Below, one piece after another: positions 32,538 to 42,092 of a stretch of 64,000 nt of DNA. Numbering within the stretch: the first letter of the stretch is position 1; each line of letters starts with the position of its first letter. Made by a program: the position numbers and the translations under genes. Source of the stretch: JAFGLZ01 sp964390905. GTDB taxonomy: Bacteria > Planctomycetota > Phycisphaerae > UBA1845 > JAFGLZ01. Under the pieces are notes generated by a model. That model saw only the letters and a list, made by a program, of their open reading frames with translations. It made no database searches and was not told the DNA's origin. The DNA is taken from positions 1-64,000 of the forward strand of contig CAYMLO010000006.1 in NCBI GenBank assembly GCA_964390905.1. The letters run 5' to 3'.

Positions 32538-35447
32538 GTGACCATGCAGACTCGTCAAGACGGTAGCGAGAAGGGCGATGGCGCGGGGGCGTTCCGCCTG
32601 CACGTCATCGGCTGCGGGGTGCTGGCGGTCGATCTGCGGGCGGCAGCGGCCCGGCTTGGCGCGGACGTTTCCATGCAGTTCCTGCCGGGCGGGTTGCATA
32701 GGAGCCCCAACGAACTCCGGAAGCGACTCCAAACCGCCATCGACGAGGCGTCGTCCGAACGACGGGGGGACATGATCGCCGTCGCCTACGGGGTGTGTGG
32801 CCTGGGCACGGTCGGGATCCATGCCCGAAACGTCCCGCTGGCGATTCCGCGGGTGCATGACTGCATCGCGTTGTTCCTCGGATCGGACGCGGCCTACAAG
32901 GAGCAGTTCGCCCGGTATCCGGGCACGTACTACGTTTCGGCGGGATGGGTCGACGAGAAGACGCGACCGGTGTCCATGGAGGAGGGCAAGGAGGCCGGTC
33001 CTGTGGGCCCCGGGCCGACGGACCTGGAGTTCGATGAGCTGGTCGAGAAGTACGGACGGGAGAACGCCGAGGCGATCCGGCACTTCCTCAACAGTTGGCA
33101 GCGAACCTACCAGCGGGCGGCCTTCATCGATACTGGCGTGGCCGGGCGCCGGCGCGACTACGCCGACATCGCCCGGTCGATGGCCGAGGAGTTCGGCTGG
33201 AAGTACGAGGTGCTCGACGGAACGGGTGAGCTGCTCACCAAGCTGCTCACCGCGCGCCAGACGACCGACGAGATCCTCGTGGTCTTGCCGCATCACGTGA
33301 CCGTCTACGACGCCGTCAGCAAGGGGCTCCAGGCCGCGCCCGTCTGGGAACGCCGCGACGCCCGTGTGGGGCGGAAGCACACGCTGGTCTTTGACGCTGC
33401 CGACGGGCCTTCCTCTCGTTCTGCCGGGCCTTCGGTCGAACTGGGCCTGGGCATCGACGCAGGGGGAACGTACACCGACGCCGTCCTCTACGACTTCCGC
33501 CGCAAGCGCGTGGTTCAGAAGGCCAAGGCACTCACGACCAAGCTCCATCTCACCGTCGGCATCGAGAATGCCCTCGATCAGTTGGACGCAGACCGGCTCG
33601 CGGACGTCGATCTGGTCTCGGTCTCGACCACGTTGGCGACCAATGCTATCGTCGAGGGTCAAGGCCAGAAGGTGGGCATGCTCATCATGCCGTCCTACTG
33701 CCGCTTCGATCCGTCGGAGATCAAGCATCGGCCGATCGCCATCCTCGACGGCCGGTTGGAGATCGACGGCAGCGAGATCGCCCCGATCGACCCGGACCAG
33801 GTGCGTCGAGTCGTCCGTGCGATGGTGGATCGGGATCAGGTCCGGGCGTTTGCGGTGGCCGGCTATGCGAGCCACAACAATCCGTCACACGAGCTGCAGG
33901 TCAAGGCCATCATCCGGGACGAGACCGGCCTGAGCGTGACCTGCGGCCACGATGTCTCGGAGGGACTCAGCTACCGGACCCGTGCGGTGACGGCCGGCCT
34001 GAACGCGCGCATCATCCCCTATCTCGAATCGCTTCTGGCCGAGGTGCAGGTCTCACTGGGCCGACGACAAATCGACGCGCCGGTCATGGTGGTCAGAAGC
34101 GACGGATCACTGATGAGCGTCCAGGCCGCACGCGAGCGACCGATCGAGACGATCCTGTCCGGCCCCGCCGCCAGCGTGGCCGGAGCAAGCCACCTCGCCG
34201 GGCTGACCGACGCGCTCGTTGTCGACATGGGCGGGACCACCACCGACACCGCGATGATCAAGGGCGGCGTGGTCCGGACGTGCGACGAGGGGGCGTCCGT
34301 GGGCGGCTGGAAGACGCACGTCAAGGCCCTCGATATGCGAACGCTTGGACTCGGCGGGGACAGCCATATCGCCTACGAGAAGCGCAGGCTGCAGATTGGT
34401 CCGCGGCGGGTTGCACCTGTGGCATGGCTCCTCAGCCGAGACGGACGGGCCGACCGAGCGCTTGACTGGCTCGAGCGAAACGTCGATCGCCTCGAGACGT
34501 CGACGCGAGGGACGGACCTGATCTCCCTCAACGGGTGCGAACACGGCATGGACCTCAGCCAGGAGGAATCGCGCATCCTCGAGGCGTTGGCCGACGGACC
34601 GCTCTCGGTGCACGAGCTCTCCTGCCGGGTGGATTGCATCGCGTGGCAACTGCTCTCGCTCCGGCGGCTCGAAGAGCATCATCTGGTCCAACGCGCCGGG
34701 CTGACGCCGACCGATTTGCTGCACGTCTCGGGTCGCCTGGATCTGTGGGACGGGGCGGCGTCGCGACGGATGTCGGACGTGTTCTGCCAGATGATGGACG
34801 TCGAGCGCGATCGCTTGGCCGATGAGGTGCTGGAGCGGGTGGTTCGCGGCCTCGCCGTCGAGCTACTCAAGAAGCAGCTTGACGAAGAGACGGCTGCCGA
34901 TCAGATCGACGAATCCCCCGCGGCCCGGGCGTTGATCGGGAATCTGCTCGACGGCGGGGCGGAGGGGTATCGCGTTCGCGTCGCGCTGCACCGACCCGTG
35001 GTCGGCGTGGGGGCGCCGGCACACCTGTTCGTCCCGAAGGCGGCGGCGCTGCTCGAGACCAAGGCGATCATCCCGTCCAATGCGGACGTCGCCAACGCGA
35101 TCGGCGCGATCACCAGCTCGGTCTTCGTCCACAAGCATGTGGAGATCTCGCCCGACGAGTTCGGTCGCTACAGTCTCCGCGGCCTGCCCGACGCGCCGAC
35201 CTTCGCGGGCTTCGAGGACGCCCATCGGTTCGCCATCGGAGCGCTGCAGCAGATCGTCAGGGAGCGGGCTCGCCAGGCCGGCACGCGTCAGACCCGCGTC
35301 GAGATCGACGTTGACGACCGGATCGCGCCGCTGGCGGACGGCGGGCGGATCTTCGTGGGACGTTCGTTGGAGGCGCGGTTGTCCGGCCGACCCGACCTCG
35401 CCCAACCCACCGGCCGTACGGAACCGGACCATGAGCTATCGCATTGA
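32538..35447 (+). CDS. DUF1638-hydantoinase/oxoprolinase fusion protein
   Basis: A 969-aa protein. Start GTG 32538 or the ATG two codons on; no strong ribosome site. Residues 20-260 match DUF1638 (LHVIGCGVLAVDLR, VAYGVCGLGTVGI, PRVHDCIALFLGS, TYYVSAGWVDE, and VLPHHVTVYD). After a linker, residues 300-930 are a hydantoinase A/oxoprolinase ASKHA ATPase: GLGIDAGGTYTDAVLYD (phosphate 1), STTLATNAIVEGQGQKVG, RSDGSLMSVQAARERPIETILSGPAASV, and VVDMGGTTTDTAMI (phosphate 2). An inserted winged-helix-like stretch (about 680-725) follows. DUF1638 proteins often neighbour corrinoid-dependent methyl transfer, and HyuA relatives include ATP-dependent reactivators, so a corrinoid-linked role is as possible as lactam hydrolysis. 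No HyuB is nearby. Overlaps the enolase-family gene by 17 bases. Confidence 0.75.
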   Translation: MTMQTRQDGSEKGDGAGAFRLHVIGCGVLAVDLRAAAARLGADVSMQFLPGGLHRSPNELRKRLQTAIDEASSERRGDMIAVAYGVCGLGTVGIHARNVPLAIPRVHDCIALFLGSDAAYKEQFARYPGTYYVSAGWVDEKTRPVSMEEGKEAGPVGPGPTDLEFDELVEKYGRENAEAIRHFLNSWQRTYQRAAFIDTGVAGRRRDYADIARSMAEEFGWKYEVLDGTGELLTKLLTARQTTDEILVVLPHHVTVYDAVSKGLQAAPVWERRDARVGRKHTLVFDAADGPSSRSAGPSVELGLGIDAGGTYTDAVLYDFRRKRVVQKAKALTTKLHLTVGIENALDQLDADRLADVDLVSVSTTLATNAIVEGQGQKVGMLIMPSYCRFDPSEIKHRPIAILDGRLEIDGSEIAPIDPDQVRRVVRAMVDRDQVRAFAVAGYASHNNPSHELQVKAIIRDETGLSVTCGHDVSEGLSYRTRAVTAGLNARIIPYLESLLAEVQVSLGRRQIDAPVMVVRSDGSLMSVQAARERPIETILSGPAASVAGASHLAGLTDALVVDMGGTTTDTAMIKGGVVRTCDEGASVGGWKTHVKALDMRTLGLGGDSHIAYEKRRLQIGPRRVAPVAWLLSRDGRADRALDWLERNVDRLETSTRGTDLISLNGCEHGMDLSQEESRILEALADGPLSVHELSCRVDCIAWQLLSLRRLEEHHLVQRAGLTPTDLLHVSGRLDLWDGAASRRMSDVFCQMMDVERDRLADEVLERVVRGLAVELLKKQLDEETAADQIDESPAARALIGNLLDGGAEGYRVRVALHRPVVGVGAPAHLFVPKAAALLETKAIIPSNADVANAIGAITSSVFVHKHVEISPDEFGRYSLRGLPDAPTFAGFEDAHRFAIGALQQIVRERARQAGTRQTRVEIDVDDRIAPLADGGRIFVGRSLEARLSGRPDLAQPTGRTEPDHELSH

Positions 35448-36921
35448 GGACATACGCCTGTACGTCCGCGAGACGCTGCCCGGACGGATGCTGTTCACGC
35501 TCGGCAAGCACGGCGCGTCCGACAAGCCGGCCCGTCCGCTGACCAGCCCGATCGGCTATGTTCGCCTAACCCTTCGCGGTGCCGATGGCGGCAAGGCGTT
35601 CGGTTGTGCTGCAGATCGGCTTTCAGTCCGTTGGCTCGACAAGCGGCCGGGCCGCTCTCACGGACGCAAACTCCACGAGCTGGTCGCGCTGATCCACCAT
35701 GCCCGCGATGTGTACCTATCCCGCTCGGCCTTCGATAGTCCCTTTCAGGTGTGGCAAGACGGCTTCAACGACGTCATGGCCCACGGTCGGTCGCAGGGGC
35801 AGGAAGACCTGACCTGCTGTTTAGCTTCGGCCATCGTCGAGCGCGCGATTCTCGACGCCGTCGCGCGCCTCGCGGGGAAGCCCTTGTTCGACATGGTGCG
35901 GGAAGACCGACTCGGGTTTCGGCCGACCCAGGTCCATCCCGAGTTGAAGGGCCTCCGCCTCGCCGACCACTTGCCGCGACGTCCGCTCACGCGCTTCCGA
36001 ATCCGCCACACGGTGGGCCTGGCCGATCCGTTGACCGCCGGGGACCTGCCTGCCGGGCAGCGGGTCAACGACGGCCTGCCGGAGACGCTGGAGGAGTACG
36101 TCCGGCAGGACGGGCTGACGGCCTTCAAGGTCAAGATCTCCGGCGACCCCGGCCCGGACCTCGACCGCCTCGGTCGTCTGTGGATGGTGATCCCGCAGAA
36201 GCCCGAGACCATCATCACACTCGACGCCAACGAGGCGTACCGTGAACTCGCGCCGTTCGTTGACTTCGTTGCGACGCTCCGAGACCAATTGCCCGGCCTG
36301 TTCGAGCGGATCCTCTACATTGAGCAACCTCTGGAGCGGACGCTGTCACTGGACCCGAGTTCGGAGCGATGGGTCCGCCGCGTCGCGGGGACCAAGCCGC
36401 TGATCATCGACGAGGCCGACGGAAACCTGGAGGCCTTCAAACGCGCCCACGCGATCGGCTACGCGGGCACGTCCTGCAAGAACTGCAAGGGGTTCTTCAA
36501 GTCGCTGCTGAACCGCGCATTGGTCGCACACTACAACGCCGCGGGCCAGAAGACGTTTCTGACCGGAGAGGACCTGCAGAACCTCCCGATCGTGCCGCTG
36601 CACCAGGACTTCGTGGCGTTGTCGATGCTGGGGATCACGCACTGCGAGCGAAATGGCCATCACTACAACTACGGCCTGTCGATGGTGCCCGAGAAGGAGA
36701 AGGCGTGCGTCGCCAAGCACCATCGCGATCTCTATGTCCAGCGGGGGAGCGAGTGGTTCCTGAACATCCGCGACGGGATGGTTGCGTGCGGCAGTCTTCA
36801 GTGCCCCGGCTTCGGCGTGCGCGAGGAGCCCGACTGGGCGTCAATGACCGAGATGAGACGTTGGGTGCAGGGCCGATACCCCACTGACGGTCCGACAGAC
36901 GCTGGGCGCAAACATCACTAA
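35431..36921 (+). CDS. Enolase-superfamily enzyme
   Basis: About 496 aa from ATG 35431, which overlaps the preceding stop by 17 bases (coupled translation). Barrel and capping domain of the enolase superfamily (mandelate racemase/muconate-lactonizing branch): capping region 1-150, then FKVKISGDPGPDLDRLGRL with a Lys-x-Lys catalytic pair (about 229-231), metal-ligand positions DANEAY and LYIEQPLE, and a third acidic site at LIIDEADG, followed by KNCKGFFKSL. Longer than the usual 370-400 aa owing to an extended cap and a C-terminal tail rich in Cys, His and Trp. Abstracts a proton alpha to a carboxylate; substrate unknown. The tight link to the DUF1638-HyuA fusion suggests one pathway acting on a carboxylated or lactam compound. 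Confidence 0.75.
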   Translation: MSYRIEDIRLYVRETLPGRMLFTLGKHGASDKPARPLTSPIGYVRLTLRGADGGKAFGCAADRLSVRWLDKRPGRSHGRKLHELVALIHHARDVYLSRSAFDSPFQVWQDGFNDVMAHGRSQGQEDLTCCLASAIVERAILDAVARLAGKPLFDMVREDRLGFRPTQVHPELKGLRLADHLPRRPLTRFRIRHTVGLADPLTAGDLPAGQRVNDGLPETLEEYVRQDGLTAFKVKISGDPGPDLDRLGRLWMVIPQKPETIITLDANEAYRELAPFVDFVATLRDQLPGLFERILYIEQPLERTLSLDPSSERWVRRVAGTKPLIIDEADGNLEAFKRAHAIGYAGTSCKNCKGFFKSLLNRALVAHYNAAGQKTFLTGEDLQNLPIVPLHQDFVALSMLGITHCERNGHHYNYGLSMVPEKEKACVAKHHRDLYVQRGSEWFLNIRDGMVACGSLQCPGFGVREEPDWASMTEMRRWVQGRYPTDGPTDAGRKHH

Positions 36922-36932
36922 GGTCCCGGCGC

Positions 36933-38420
36933 TCAAGGACGGAACCGAAGGCTGTACAGATCGGCGTCCTTCAGGATGACGCGCAATCGGACGGGCTTGC
37001 CTGCGAGCTTGTTGAGGTCCGCGCCGTTCTTCCAGGTCACTTGGCGCTCGATCGCGTCGCCGAAGACGTCCGGGCAGTCGGTCAGCGCGAAACCGTCGAT
37101 GGGTTTTCCAGCGGCGTCCTGCAGCTCGACGCGAATGCTGCCAGCCGCAGACGTGGCGAAGTTGATGACCAGGTGCCGACCCTTGAAAACGAGCGGCTTG
37201 GTGACGAACTCGCCGCCGCTCAACGGCGATTGGATCGAGACGAACCCGTCGATGCGCAATGTGTAGCGGCGGAGCTGGTTGCTGGTCCCGGTCCAGTAGG
37301 CCTCGGATGCGTAGATCGACAGCTCATTGGGGGCGCCTGGGATGTCCGACTTCGTTTCGACGACGTGCCAGGCGATGTAGTTGTCGCCGTATTTCCATTG
37401 GCCCGGACGCTCCGGACCCGGCCGGAGGAACGCTTCGCCCCAACGCTTGAACGTCACGCCGTCGCGGCTGGTCATGAACAGTCCCTCGGTCAGCGCCGTG
37501 CCGTAGCGGAGGTGCGCACTGGCGCGGAGTTTGCGGTGCTCCAATTCGGGCAGGGATCGCATCGAGTCCGACCAGCCGCGCTCGACGTAGCGCGTGGGGA
37601 AACCGATGAACAGGTGCGGCGCCCGGTGATAGGGCGCGATCTGGTTCGTGTAGAGCTGCTCCTTCGGCGCGCCGGGATACGCGAGCCAGACCGGAGGGGT
37701 CCACTGGACGAAGTCCTTCGACGTGGCGGTTCGGATGCCCCGCCGCCCCTCGCGGAAGTCGCGGACGTAGGTTCGGTACTCGCCGCGGACGGTGTCCCAG
37801 AACGCCAGGTTCTGCGTGTCGAACGCGCATCCTTTCATGACAGGTGTGTCGCGAAGCAGCGACCAGCGTATGCCGTCCGGGGACTTGAACGCGATCAGCC
37901 CGCCCTTGCCAGACGCGACGGCCTTGTACTTGGCGTCGGGCTTGCAGGCCGGGTTGGTGTCCTTGAACGCCGTGAAGTCGTGCCCGCCCGGGCCGTCCCA
38001 GATGATGTTGTTCTTCTTGGAGCCCTTGAAGTCATACAGCCCCAGCTCCGGTTTGGTCCAGTGGATGCCGTCCTTGCTCTCGGCGTAGGTGCCGTACAAC
38101 CCGTGGGGGAAGACCAGCTTCCGGTCGCGCACCGTTAGCTGCCAGGACTTGTAGTACATCCGGTACAGGTCGCCGTCCCGGAAGATGGCGTGATAGCCAC
38201 AGCCGCTGCCCTCCCAGGGCTTGTCGTGGGTCATGACGACCTGCCGCGGCGTCGGCCGATGTAGCTGCAGCCGGGCGCCGCCGGACATCCGTTCGATGAG
38301 GTAGTCGTCGACCATCAGCTCCAGCCGCGAGCCGATATCGATCGGCCCGGCGGCCCGCACGGTTGAGACCATCGCGACCATCACACACAAAGTGATCATG
38401 CAGTAGCGCCACGCAATCAT
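36933..38420 (-). CDS. Secreted five-bladed-propeller glycosidase-like protein
   Basis: 495 aa with a Sec signal (1-23, cleavage near VRAA-G). The body looks like a GH43/32/68-type beta-propeller: DIGSRLELMVDDYLIERM, YHAIFRDGDLYRMYYKSW, YAESKDGIHWTKPELGLYDF, KAVASGKGGLIAFKSPDGIRWSLL, WDTVRGEYRTYVRDF and MTSRDGVTFKRWGEAF are the recurrent blade elements. A C-terminal beta-sandwich (about 400-495) resembles a carbohydrate-binding part. This planctomycete-type family is usually left as hypothetical; catalytic acids cannot be assigned. Convergent with the enolase-family gene (11 bases between stops), transcribed alone. Confidence 0.65.
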   Translation of the reverse strand: MIAWRYCMITLCVMVAMVSTVRAAGPIDIGSRLELMVDDYLIERMSGGARLQLHRPTPRQVVMTHDKPWEGSGCGYHAIFRDGDLYRMYYKSWQLTVRDRKLVFPHGLYGTYAESKDGIHWTKPELGLYDFKGSKKNNIIWDGPGGHDFTAFKDTNPACKPDAKYKAVASGKGGLIAFKSPDGIRWSLLRDTPVMKGCAFDTQNLAFWDTVRGEYRTYVRDFREGRRGIRTATSKDFVQWTPPVWLAYPGAPKEQLYTNQIAPYHRAPHLFIGFPTRYVERGWSDSMRSLPELEHRKLRASAHLRYGTALTEGLFMTSRDGVTFKRWGEAFLRPGPERPGQWKYGDNYIAWHVVETKSDIPGAPNELSIYASEAYWTGTSNQLRRYTLRIDGFVSIQSPLSGGEFVTKPLVFKGRHLVINFATSAAGSIRVELQDAAGKPIDGFALTDCPDVFGDAIERQVTWKNGADLNKLAGKPVRLRVILKDADLYSLRFRP

Positions 38421-38513
38421 GTGAGTCCTCCTGATGCAGGAAATGCCCGACGGACTGTACGGCGACGCGCGCCCGCGGTCAATGAGCGGGTGGAATCTCC
38501 TCGGCGGGCAGCG

Positions 38514-38578
38514 GTAGGGCGGGTTCTACCCGCAGCCTTGCCCAGATTCCCCAGCGCGGCGGGTGGAACCCGCCCTAC
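38514..38578. repeat. Inverted repeat, REP-like
   Basis: Arms of 20 bases (38514-38533 and 38559-38578, GTAGGGCGGGTTC-ACCCGC) pair with one mismatch around a 25-base loop. It lies in the 265-base gap between two divergent genes, 36 bases or more from any likely -10 site of the sulfatase-fold gene. It has the look of a dispersed extragenic palindrome. Confidence 0.75.
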
Positions 38579-38685
38579 GTTGCGCGTCCTCTGGTCGGCC
38601 TTTGCATCCGCGCGACGTCGGATTAGGATGGGCCGACCATCCAGGACTACGGAACACGGGCCTCGACAAGGAAGGACGCCGAGAA

Positions 38686-40089
38686 GTGACCCCCAACATC
38701 ATCCTGATCATCACGGACACGTTTCGCTACGACAACTTGTACGACCGCTGGGACGGTCAGCCGGTCCGCACGCCCGAGCTGGATCGCTTCGCAGCCGAAC
38801 GGGCCATGGAGGTGACCGGCTTCTACACCGGGAGCTTCCCGACGATCCCGCAGCGGACGGACATGGCGACGGGTCGACTGGGCTGGCCTCACTACCCCTG
38901 GCAGCCCATCGATACGAGCAGCGAGAATCACATCGCCCCCCTGTTGTCGGAGCATGGCTATGCCACGCAGCTCATCTGCGATTGCCCGCACCTGTTCCGC
39001 GCTCGATTCGATCTGAAGTTCGACGCGGCCTTCCAGCACCGTGGACAGGAGGGCGACCTGGGGTTGCTGCGGCTCAACGAGCCGATCCCCGAGGTCATGC
39101 CGATCGACAAGACGCGAATCCGTCCGCAGTACCGGGGTCACCCGCTGGTGGATCTGCATCGGTGGCACAACCGCGACCCCCGCGTCGAGGCGGAGACCTT
39201 TCCGGCCAAGACGGGTGCATCGGCCGTTCGCTGGCTTGAGGAGAACCACGCCGCCGGGCCGTTCTTCCTCTGGGTCGACTTCTTCGACCCTCACGAACCG
39301 TGGGACCCGCCCGAGTACCTGGTCCGACGCTACGATCCCGACTACGACGCTACACCGATGCTGCACCCCAACTACGGTCCCAGCGACGTCTACACGCCCG
39401 CGGAGCTCCGCAATCTGCAGGCGCACTACAAGGCCGAAGCCGAGCTCGTCGACCGGTGGATCGGGCAGGTCCTGCGGAAGATCGACGACTTGCAACTCTG
39501 GGACGAGTCCATCGTCGTGATCACCAGCGATCACGGCTTTTCCATCGGGGAACACGGACGGACCGGAAAGTCCAACATCCACGACCACGACGATCGGTTC
39601 TGGCCCATCTACCCGGAGATCGGGCATGTGCCGTTCCTGGTCGCCGGGCCGGGCATGAAGTCAGGCCACACGGTCGATTTGCTGGCGCAGCCGATGGATA
39701 TTCTCCCCACGCTTGGCGAGCTGGCCGGCGTCGCCCTCAACCCGCCCGACGCCATCGAGGGTCGGTCGTTCGCCGGCGCGCTCCGCGCGGGGGCGGGGGC
39801 GCACCGGGATGTCGTCGTCAGCGGCAGCTTCGTCTGGCCCGCAAACGGTGGATCGCTTCCCCGCAAGGCCGTCACCCCGTTCGTCCTGACTTCCAAGTGG
39901 GGGTATGCTCCCGTGGGCGCGCAGGGGACTCCGGAGCTGTACGACATCGCCAACGACCCGTTGGCGTCGAAGGATGTCTCCGGCGACCACGCCGACGTCG
40001 TCCGTCAGATGCACGAGCAGTTCCTGGAGCACCTGAGGGAGCACGACGCACCGGCCGAGGTGATGGCGTGCTGGGAGACGATCTCGTAG
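38686..40089 (+). CDS. Sulfatase-fold hydrolase with Thr in place of Cys/Ser
   Basis: Alkaline-phosphatase-superfamily enzyme of 467 aa. GTG 38686 is used: AAGGAAGG lies upstream and the first strand (NIILIITDTFRYDN) follows at once; a longer frame to 38563 runs through the intergenic repeat. No signal peptide, so cytoplasmic. The metal-site elements are ITDTFRYDN, FLWVDFFDPHEPW and VITSDHGFSIGEHG, and R57-x4-TG corresponds to the sulfatase signature. But the position of the formylglycine Cys/Ser is Thr53 (T-I-P-Q-R). It therefore cannot form formylglycine. Thr is the nucleophile in the phosphodiesterase/NPP branch, so a phosphodi- or monoesterase is more likely than a sulfatase. Confidence 0.8.
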   Translation: MTPNIILIITDTFRYDNLYDRWDGQPVRTPELDRFAAERAMEVTGFYTGSFPTIPQRTDMATGRLGWPHYPWQPIDTSSENHIAPLLSEHGYATQLICDCPHLFRARFDLKFDAAFQHRGQEGDLGLLRLNEPIPEVMPIDKTRIRPQYRGHPLVDLHRWHNRDPRVEAETFPAKTGASAVRWLEENHAAGPFFLWVDFFDPHEPWDPPEYLVRRYDPDYDATPMLHPNYGPSDVYTPAELRNLQAHYKAEAELVDRWIGQVLRKIDDLQLWDESIVVITSDHGFSIGEHGRTGKSNIHDHDDRFWPIYPEIGHVPFLVAGPGMKSGHTVDLLAQPMDILPTLGELAGVALNPPDAIEGRSFAGALRAGAGAHRDVVVSGSFVWPANGGSLPRKAVTPFVLTSKWGYAPVGAQGTPELYDIANDPLASKDVSGDHADVVRQMHEQFLEHLREHDAPAEVMACWETIS

Positions 40090-40147
40090 TCGTCCGACCG
40101 CGCAGGGGGGACGTGTCCGTCGAGACAGAAGACCGGAGGTGAGCCCC

Positions 40148-42070
40148 ATGAAAGCTACGTACAGCGATCGAGGTCCGTCGTTGGCCCGCACGGTTATCGT
40201 CACGTCGATGACGGTAGCGGTTGGCTTGGTCCTGCCCGTCCGGGCCGCTGAGATCGACTGGGCCAAGAAGCGCCAAGCGCTCGGTCGTCAGGACAAGCTG
40301 CGTGTCCTGGTGGACAAGGTCCTGTCCGCCAGCAACAAATGGGTAATGACCGAGAAGTTCATGGACGAGATCCGCGACGCGGGCTTCAACGTCGTCGTGC
40401 CCCGCGTGGGCGGCGACGACATGAAGCGGGTCGAGCGCGTCGCGAAGATGGCGAAGGACCGCGGAATGTTCTACATGGCCTGGATGCGCGGCACCCGCGG
40501 GACGAAGACGGGCACGAAGCTCGTCTGGGCCAACGGGGCCGAGCAGGACCTCTACAGCCCCAACGCCGAGGAACTGTGGGACTGGATGACGCGGTTGATC
40601 CTCGGTCATGCCCGCCTGTCGGCGCAGAACCCGGCCATCGTCGGCACGTTCCTGGACTTCGAGAACTACGCGAAGGGCAAGCGGGGGAATTGCTACGCGC
40701 TGTCCTACGACGCCAAGATCCTGGCGGGGTTCGCCAAGGACAAGGGCCTGAACCTACCCCAGCTCGCGCCAAAGGAGCGGAGTTCGTGGCTGAAGGCGAA
40801 CGGGCATGCGGCGGCGTTTCGGGACTACCAGATCCAGTCCTGGCGCCGACGCTGCCGCAAGCTCCGCCAGCAGATAGACGCGATCAACCCGCGCTTCCAG
40901 CTCATCGTCTATCCGCGGCCCACGCTGTTTCTCAACGAGGCCATCTACCCCGAATGGTCCACGACGCAGGCCCCGATGATCCTGGCCGACCATTTTACCT
41001 ATCACCGCCCCGGCCGGCTTCCGCACGACCGTGCCCTGAGGGCGAACAAGCGATCGCTCGAGTCGGGCATCCGCTTCGGCAGGAGCAAGAACGTTCCGCT
41101 GCTGTACATGGGGGGCATCGATCCCATCTACGAAGACGCAGACCCCGAGTTCTGCGGCAGGAACGCCGTCATGATCTGCGAGGCGAGCGACGGCTACTGG
41201 ATCTTCTACGAGGGCCCCAGTTACCACAAACCCGACCACGCGGCCTACTTCCAGTGGTTCTCCCGGGCCAACCGCGCCATCGCGGCCGGGGAGTTCGACT
41301 TCTGGAAGGCGCCGCGCGAGACGCCCGATCCCCTGATGGCGGCGCGGGAGCGTCTATTGAAGAAGTACTGCGGCGCCGACGTGAAACCGTACGCGACCGA
41401 CCCGATGCCGCAAGGGGCGGACAAGGCGGTCTACACCGTGCGGACGCACAATGCGGAGGAGGCGGTGTTCGGCGTGCTTCTCCGGGCGGGTGAGACGCTC
41501 CAGGGCCGGCTCGAGGTCAGGCGGCTCGGTAGGTACACGGGCGACAGCGAATACGTCCTGTTCGGGCCGAGCCGGCGCAAGCTCGCCGCGGATCGGGCTC
41601 AACTGGGCAAGCCTGCGGAGCTCAAATGCGCCGCGAAGCAGGCGGGGCTCCACGTCATCATCGTCAACGCGAGCCCCAATGCAGCCCGACTGCACGTCAA
41701 GAACCAGCACTTCTGTCTGATCGGCGCCAAGCGGACGGGTTTCGTCGGGGCTCAGCCGGTGACGTACTTCCTTCCCGCGTCGAACGCCTGCGAGATGTCG
41801 CTGACACTCCGCTCGCCGTCTCCCGCGGAGACGGCGGCGATGACGGTCCTCGATCCCACCGGGCAGCAAGTTGCCAAGGGCGACACCGTCGCGAGCAAGG
41901 AGCGCAAGGTGAAGCTGAGCATCCCGGCTGGCTCGGCTGCCAAGCCCTGGTCTCTGCGGCTGGAGCGCGCGTCCAAGGGAGCCCTCGAAGATGTCTCGCT
42001 GACCCTCGACGCGGGATGCTCTGACTTCCTGGCCACGCATCCGTCCCGTCTGCTGGTGTGGTCGGAATAG
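40148..42070 (+). CDS. Secreted TIM-barrel glycosidase-like protein
   Basis: About 640 aa. ATG 40148 has GGAGG (40135-40139) eight bases before it. Signal peptide at 11-33, ending VRAA-E. Residues 55-420 have the strand-helix order of a glycosidase barrel: FMDEIRDAGFNVVVPRVGGDD, MFYMAWMRGTRG, PAIVGTFLDFENY (candidate acid in LDFEN), QLIVYPRPTL, VPLLYMGGIDPIYED, and DGYWIFYEGPSY. Residues 425-640 are two beta-sandwich domains. Not assignable to a GH family by eye. Lies 58 bases after the sulfatase-fold gene in the same direction, possibly co-transcribed. Confidence 0.6.
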   Translation: MKATYSDRGPSLARTVIVTSMTVAVGLVLPVRAAEIDWAKKRQALGRQDKLRVLVDKVLSASNKWVMTEKFMDEIRDAGFNVVVPRVGGDDMKRVERVAKMAKDRGMFYMAWMRGTRGTKTGTKLVWANGAEQDLYSPNAEELWDWMTRLILGHARLSAQNPAIVGTFLDFENYAKGKRGNCYALSYDAKILAGFAKDKGLNLPQLAPKERSSWLKANGHAAAFRDYQIQSWRRRCRKLRQQIDAINPRFQLIVYPRPTLFLNEAIYPEWSTTQAPMILADHFTYHRPGRLPHDRALRANKRSLESGIRFGRSKNVPLLYMGGIDPIYEDADPEFCGRNAVMICEASDGYWIFYEGPSYHKPDHAAYFQWFSRANRAIAAGEFDFWKAPRETPDPLMAARERLLKKYCGADVKPYATDPMPQGADKAVYTVRTHNAEEAVFGVLLRAGETLQGRLEVRRLGRYTGDSEYVLFGPSRRKLAADRAQLGKPAELKCAAKQAGLHVIIVNASPNAARLHVKNQHFCLIGAKRTGFVGAQPVTYFLPASNACEMSLTLRSPSPAETAAMTVLDPTGQQVAKGDTVASKERKVKLSIPAGSAAKPWSLRLERASKGALEDVSLTLDAGCSDFLATHPSRLLVWSE

Positions 42071-42092
42071 CAGCGGGGCGTGGCCCGGGACC

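Noticed and set aside
32262..33875. 537-codon minus-strand frame
   Set aside because: Runs through two genes and the promoter-bearing gap; an antisense shadow of the DUF1638 domain.
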